This document shows, piece after piece, positions 60,308 through 64,000 of a DNA stretch of 64,000 nt. Position 1 is the stretch's first letter; the number at the start of each line of letters is the position of its first letter. Source of the stretch: Stenotrophomonas sp. UBA2302 (GTDB taxonomy: Bacteria > Pseudomonadota > Gammaproteobacteria > Xanthomonadales > Xanthomonadaceae); assembly GCA_002345545.1 (NCBI GenBank), contig DDVW01000070.1, positions 90,711-154,710 of the forward strand, in the 5' to 3' direction. A program made the position numbers and the translations under genes. Below the pieces are notes generated by a model, which was given only the letters and a program-made list of their open reading frames with translations, was not told the DNA's origin and did no database searches.

Positions 60308-61192
60308 ATGATCCGACGCTCCTCGATGCTCTCCCTGCCCGTCCGCCTCACCGCCCTGCTGCTGGTCCTGGTTTTCGCCGCCACCGGCTGCCAGCGCGGC
60401 GACAAGAAGAAGGATGCCGATGAAGGCAGGCCGGTCGAACAGCTGTTCGACAAGGGCCACCGGCTGATGGAAAGCGGCAACTGGTCCGGTGCCGAAACCA
60501 GCTTCCGCCGCCTGATCGCGCAGTATCCGTACGGCCCGTACACCGAGCAGGCGATGATCGAAAGCGCCTATGCCCAGTACAAGGCCGGCCGCAACGATGA
60601 CGCGGTGTCGAGCATCGACCGCTTCATCCGCACCTACCCGACCCATCGCAACATCGCCTACCTGTACTACCTGCGCGGGCTGGCCAACGGCAACCGTGAC
60701 ACGGTGTTCCTGCGCCGCGTGTGGTCGCTGGATGCGAGCCGCCGCGACCTGTCGACCCCACGCCAGGCCTATGCCGATTTCACCATCGTCACCGAGCGCT
60801 ACCCCAACAGCCGCTACGCCGCCGACGCGCGCCAGCGCATGCTGGTGTTGCGTGACGTGTTCGCCCAGCACGAGCTGGATGACGCGCTGTACTACGCCCG
60901 CCGCGGGGCCTGGGTGTCGACCGCCGGCCGCGCCAACTACCTGCTGGAAACCTATCCGCAGAGCGCCTTCCAGTACGACGCGGTGGCGATCCTCGGCGAA
61001 GCCTATACCCATCTGGGCAACAAGACCCTGGCCGACGATGCCCGCCGCGTGCTCGAGCTGAACCAGCCCGACCACCCGTGGCTGAGCGGCAACTGGCCGA
61101 AGTACCCGTGGATGATCCGCAAGCTCAACCCGTTCGCCGGCGAAAAATCCGTCGCCACCGGGCAGCGCAATGCCACCATGGGCAAGAAATAA
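60308..61192 (+). CDS. bamD: Outer-membrane protein assembly factor BamD
   Basis: BamD is the essential lipoprotein of the BAM machine that folds outer-membrane barrels. The lipobox is FAATGC with C28, and the rest is five TPR-like repeats beginning [29 protein letters not shown]. The protein is 294 residues, slightly longer than E. coli's, with a Lys-containing tail. An internal ATG at codon 7 could be an alternative start. Divergent from rluD. Confidence 0.96.
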   Translation: MIRRSSMLSLPVRLTALLLVLVFAATGCQRGDKKKDADEGRPVEQLFDKGHRLMESGNWSGAETSFRRLIAQYPYGPYTEQAMIESAYAQYKAGRNDDAVSSIDRFIRTYPTHRNIAYLYYLRGLANGNRDTVFLRRVWSLDASRRDLSTPRQAYADFTIVTERYPNSRYAADARQRMLVLRDVFAQHELDDALYYARRGAWVSTAGRANYLLETYPQSAFQYDAVAILGEAYTHLGNKTLADDARRVLELNQPDHPWLSGNWPKYPWMIRKLNPFAGEKSVATGQRNATMGKK

Positions 61193-61219
61193 TCCCGCCG
61201 ATCACCGCGGCGGAAACGG

Positions 61220-61244
61220 AAAAGGGGCCTTGCGGCCCCTTTTT
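61220..61244. terminator. Bidirectional terminator between bamD and nadE
   Basis: A perfect 10-base stem AAAAGGGGCC and GGCCCCTTTT with TTGC loop and an extra T, 27 bases after bamD. Same architecture as the 37364 and 43686 terminators. Confidence 0.85.
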
Positions 61245-61324
61245 CATGCCCGCTGTCCGGGCCTCGCTCTCATCCTGCCCTGTGCGGCCGGCCCGCTTCG
61301 GTGCGGAAGCAGGCCGCAGTGCCC

Positions 61325-62962
61325 TCAGCCGCGATAGCCGTTGCTGACCGGATAGCGGCGCTCGCGGCCGAACGCCCGCCGCGACACCTTCGGCCCCGGC
61401 GCGGACTGGTGCCGTTTCCACTCACTGATACGCACCAGCCGCAGCACCCGGTCCACCACCGCCGCGTCGTAACCGGCGGCGATGATCTCCGCACGCGACT
61501 GCTCCTGGTCGATGTAGCGGTACAGCAGGCCATCGAGCACGTCGTAGGCCGGCAGCGAATCCTGGTCGGTCTGGTTGTCACGCAGTTCGGCCGACGGCGG
61601 GCGGCTGATCACCGCCGGCGGGATCACCGGGCCGCCACCGACGGTGTTGCGCCACTTGGCCAGCCCGTAGACCTCGGTCTTGTACAGGTCCTTCAACGGC
61701 GCATAGCCGCCGCACATGTCGCCGTAGATGGTGGCGTAGCCCACCGCGTATTCGCTCTTGTTGCCGGTGGTCAGCAGCAGTCCGCCGAACTTGTTGGCCA
61801 GCGCCATCATGATCACGCCGCGGCTGCGCGACTGCAGGTTTTCTTCGGTCACATCGACGTCCTGGCCCTCGAACATCGTCGCCAGCGACTGCAGCAGGCC
61901 CTGGTAGGCCGGTTCGATCGACACGGTATCGAGCGTCACTCCCAGCGCCTGGCACTGCTCCAGCGCCAGCTGGTTGGACAGTTCGGCGGTATGCCGCGAC
62001 GGCAGCGCGACCGCACGGACGTTTTCCGCGCCCAGCGCGTCCACTGCCAGCGCCAGCACCAGTGCCGAGTCGATGCCGCCGGACAGCCCCAGCCAGACCT
62101 GGCTGAAGCCGTTCTTGCGGCAATAGTCGGCGATGCCGCGGGTCACCGCGCGCCAGGCCAGCGCATCCATGCTCTCGTCGCCATCGTCGATCCAGTGCAC
62201 GGCCATGAAGCGGCGGTCGGCCACGTTGTAATCGACCACCAGCATTTCCTCGGCAAACGCCATCGCCGCCGGATGCACCGTGCCATCGCCATCGGCCACC
62301 AGCGAGGCGCCATCGAACACCAGCGCGTCCTGCCCCCCCACCGCATTGACGTAGACCATGCCCACGCCACTGTCACGGCAACGCTCGGCCAGCAGCGCGT
62401 CGCGCTGGGCGTGCTTGCCGCGCTCATAGGGCGAGGCGTTGGGTACCAGCACCAGCCCGGCACCGGCCCTGGCGGTGCTGGCCAGCGGCTCGGCCAACCA
62501 CAGGTCCTCGCACAGCAGCAGCCCCAGCGTGGTGCCCTTGACCTCGAACAGGCAGTCGCCGCCGTCCGGATCGACCTCGAAATAGCGACGCTCGTCGAAC
62601 ACCGCGTAATTGGGCAGCTCGCGCTTGCGGCAGGTGGTCTCGATCGCCCCGTCGCGCAACACGCTGGCGGCGTTGTAGACCACCGCGCCGGCGCTCTGCG
62701 GCCAGCCCACCACCGCGAAGATACCCTCCACGCCGGCGGCGATACGCGCCAGCGCCTGCTCGCATTCACGCAGGAAATCCGGCCGCAGCAGCAGGTCTTC
62801 CGGTGGATAGCCGCTGAGCGCCAGCTCGGGGAACACCACCACATCCGCGTCGAATTCGTCGCGGGCCTCGGCGATGAGCCCGGCGATGCGGTCCGCATTC
62901 CCGGCCACATCCCCCACCGGGAAATCGAACTGGGCCAGGGCGATGCGTAGCGATTGGGTCAT
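61325..62962 (-). CDS. nadE: Glutamine-dependent NAD+ synthetase
   Basis: NadE amidates nicotinic acid adenine dinucleotide to NAD+ using ammonia from glutamine. The N-terminal nitrilase-like amidase has the triad E46 (FPELALSGYPP), K113 (CRKRELPNY) and C151 (LLCEDLW). The C-terminal synthetase has the P-loop SGGIDS (294-299) and the GNKSEYAVGYATIYGDMCGGY segment. The 545-residue length matches the two-domain enzyme. The start MTQSLRIALAQFDFP at 62962 begins the amidase; the frame upstream is not conserved-looking. Confidence 0.95.
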   Translation of the reverse strand: MTQSLRIALAQFDFPVGDVAGNADRIAGLIAEARDEFDADVVVFPELALSGYPPEDLLLRPDFLRECEQALARIAAGVEGIFAVVGWPQSAGAVVYNAASVLRDGAIETTCRKRELPNYAVFDERRYFEVDPDGGDCLFEVKGTTLGLLLCEDLWLAEPLASTARAGAGLVLVPNASPYERGKHAQRDALLAERCRDSGVGMVYVNAVGGQDALVFDGASLVADGDGTVHPAAMAFAEEMLVVDYNVADRRFMAVHWIDDGDESMDALAWRAVTRGIADYCRKNGFSQVWLGLSGGIDSALVLALAVDALGAENVRAVALPSRHTAELSNQLALEQCQALGVTLDTVSIEPAYQGLLQSLATMFEGQDVDVTEENLQSRSRGVIMMALANKFGGLLLTTGNKSEYAVGYATIYGDMCGGYAPLKDLYKTEVYGLAKWRNTVGGGPVIPPAVISRPPSAELRDNQTDQDSLPAYDVLDGLLYRYIDQEQSRAEIIAAGYDAAVVDRVLRLVRISEWKRHQSAPGPKVSRRAFGRERRYPVSNGYRG

Positions 62963-63125
62963 GTCGACAACCTTCTGTTGGACGCCGCAGGCGGCGGCGT
63001 CTTGGTTCGATCGACAGCGCGTCCCGATGCGGTCGCAGGGGGCGGCGCTGCCATTCAGGGCTTCATTATTCCAGAAGCACATTGCATGGGAGCCTGCCGC
63101 CGCGCGACGCCGGCGCCCATCTGCG

Positions 63126-63190
63126 GAGAGGCCTGTGCGGTCCCGCAGCCGGCTGCGACGACGGCCTCTCCCCGGCCGGATGGCCGGGGA
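63126..63190 (-). terminator. Nested hairpins after cbpA
   Basis: TCCCCGGCC and GGCCGGGGA (63169-63190) form a 9-base stem three bases after the cbpA stop; GAGAGGCC and GGCCTCTC (63126-63170) form a second. No T-run, so strength is uncertain. The rest of 62963-63193 shows no gene. Confidence 0.5.
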
Positions 63191-63193
63191 ACG

Positions 63194-64000
63194 TCAGGAA
63201 GCGTCGCCGAATGCCTTGGCCAGCGTCTGGTAGGCCTTGCGCTGCGCCTCGTTGCCGGCCACCGGCGCGACCACTTCCAGCTCCACGATCTGGTCGCCAT
63301 CGGGCTGCCCCGGCAGGCCGCGACCGCGCAGGCGCAGCTTGCGGCCGCTGTCCGAATCGGCCGGCACCTTCAGCTCCACCGCGCCCCCCAGCGTCGGCAC
63401 GCTGATACTGGTCCCCAGCGCGGCCTGCCACGGTGTCACCTGCAGGATGTAGAGGATGTTGCGGCCGTCGACCTCGAACTGCGGGTGCTCTGCGTATTCC
63501 ACTTCCAGCATCAGGTTGCCACCACCGCTGCCCTGCCCGGCCAGGCGGATCACCTGACCCGGGCGGATGCCCTTGGGCACGCGCACATCCAGCTGCTTGC
63601 CGCCCACGGTGATGCGCAGGCTGTCGCCCTTGTAGGCGGCCTCCAGCGGCACCGACAGTTTGGCGCGGGTGTCACGCATCGGCTGCGGGCCGGCATCGCC
63701 GCCGAAGCCACCGCGGCCGCGCGCGCCGCCGGCACTACGCTGGCGGGCGAACAGGCTTTCGAAGAAATCGCTGAAGCCACCCCCGCCGCCCCCGCCGAAC
63801 ACCTCCTCGAAATCGAAGCCCTGGCCGCCACCGAAGTTGGGCGGAGCCTGGAACTCCTCGCCGGGCCGGTATCCCTGCGCGCGCAGCTGGTCATAGGCCT
63901 TGCGCTTCTGCGGGTCGCGCAGCGCCTCGTAGGCCTCGTTGACACCCTTGAACTTTTCTTCGGCGCCGGCTTCCTTGCTGACGTCGGGATGGTATTTGCG
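63194..64000 (-). CDS. DnaJ-family co-chaperone, CbpA-type (partial)
   Basis: The visible part starts inside the J domain, with the HPD tripeptide in RKYHPDVSKEAG, followed by a Gly/Phe-rich linker (GGGGGGGFSDFFESLF) and the two-lobed C-terminal substrate domain ending at 63194. There is no cysteine-rich zinc finger, which distinguishes CbpA from DnaJ. It stimulates DnaK and may bind DNA in the E. coli CbpA case. About the first 30 residues lie beyond the right edge. Gly/Arg-rich linker segments are unusually long. Confidence 0.92.
   Translation of the reverse strand, partial: RKYHPDVSKEAGAEEKFKGVNEAYEALRDPQKRKAYDQLRAQGYRPGEEFQAPPNFGGGQGFDFEEVFGGGGGGGFSDFFESLFARQRSAGGARGRGGFGGDAGPQPMRDTRAKLSVPLEAAYKGDSLRITVGGKQLDVRVPKGIRPGQVIRLAGQGSGGGNLMLEVEYAEHPQFEVDGRNILYILQVTPWQAALGTSISVPTLGGAVELKVPADSDSGRKLRLRGRGLPGQPDGDQIVELEVVAPVAGNEAQRKAYQTLAKAFGDAS

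Overview
The window is about 64 kb of GC-rich chromosomal DNA. It is densely packed, most genes sit in tightly coupled operons (many ATGA or GTGA stop/start overlaps), and no tRNA, rRNA, CRISPR array, integrase or insertion sequence is visible. The gene content points to the Xanthomonadaceae (Stenotrophomonas, Pseudoxanthomonas or Xanthomonas-like): a truA-trpF-trpB-trpA-accD string, an S46 dipeptidyl peptidase, a TorF-type outer-membrane protein, kbl and tdh, and otsB-GH15-otsA. I cannot fix the genus from this window alone.

Layout. 1-4457 (minus strand): trpB, a small lipoprotein, trpA, accD and the start of glmM, with a divergent LysR regulator (4672-5562) and a LysR-type operator between it and trpB. 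5731-15771 (minus): a five-gene module of an OB-fold membrane protein, a flotillin, a giant AAA ATPase (1782 aa), a helical protein and a TelA family protein. It sits exactly between trpF and the LysR/trpB pair, splitting a gene string that is usually compact. 15931-23946 (minus): trpF, truA, VOC protein, fimV, asd, a 2-hydroxyacid dehydrogenase, aroC and prmB. 24165-25651 (plus): SCO copper chaperone and psd, followed by a diverged duplicate of the psd 3' end.

25889-33710: lytic transglycosylase with LysM (minus), HerA-like ATPase and DUF4013/TPR membrane protein (plus), rhomboid (minus), greB and degV (plus). 33780-43659: S46 peptidase (minus), tdh (plus), torF and the sulfate-uptake operon sbp-cysT-cysW-cysA (minus), kbl (plus). 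43732-50773 (minus): two small exported proteins sharing a C-terminal motif, clpB with a sigma-32-like promoter, a DUF3014 protein, an NCS2-like permease and a DUF3574 protein. 50966-57483 (plus): TonB-dependent receptor, then otsB, a GH15 hydrolase and otsA. 57488-60193 (minus): rluD, pgeF, a DUF4166 protein and a DCC thiol oxidoreductase. 60308-61192 (plus): bamD. 61325-62962 (minus): nadE. 63194-64000 (minus): a cbpA/dnaJ-like co-chaperone running off the edge.

The most interesting unit is the flotillin / giant ATPase / TelA module, which looks like a membrane-associated stress or envelope-protection system of unknown mechanism. Secondary items are the lipoprotein embedded between trpB and trpA, the paired FDAWMKA-motif proteins, several AT-rich inverted repeats at promoters (torF, the 44.1 kb intergenic region, degV, the TonB receptor), the psd tail duplication, and kbl and tdh separated by a sulfate operon.
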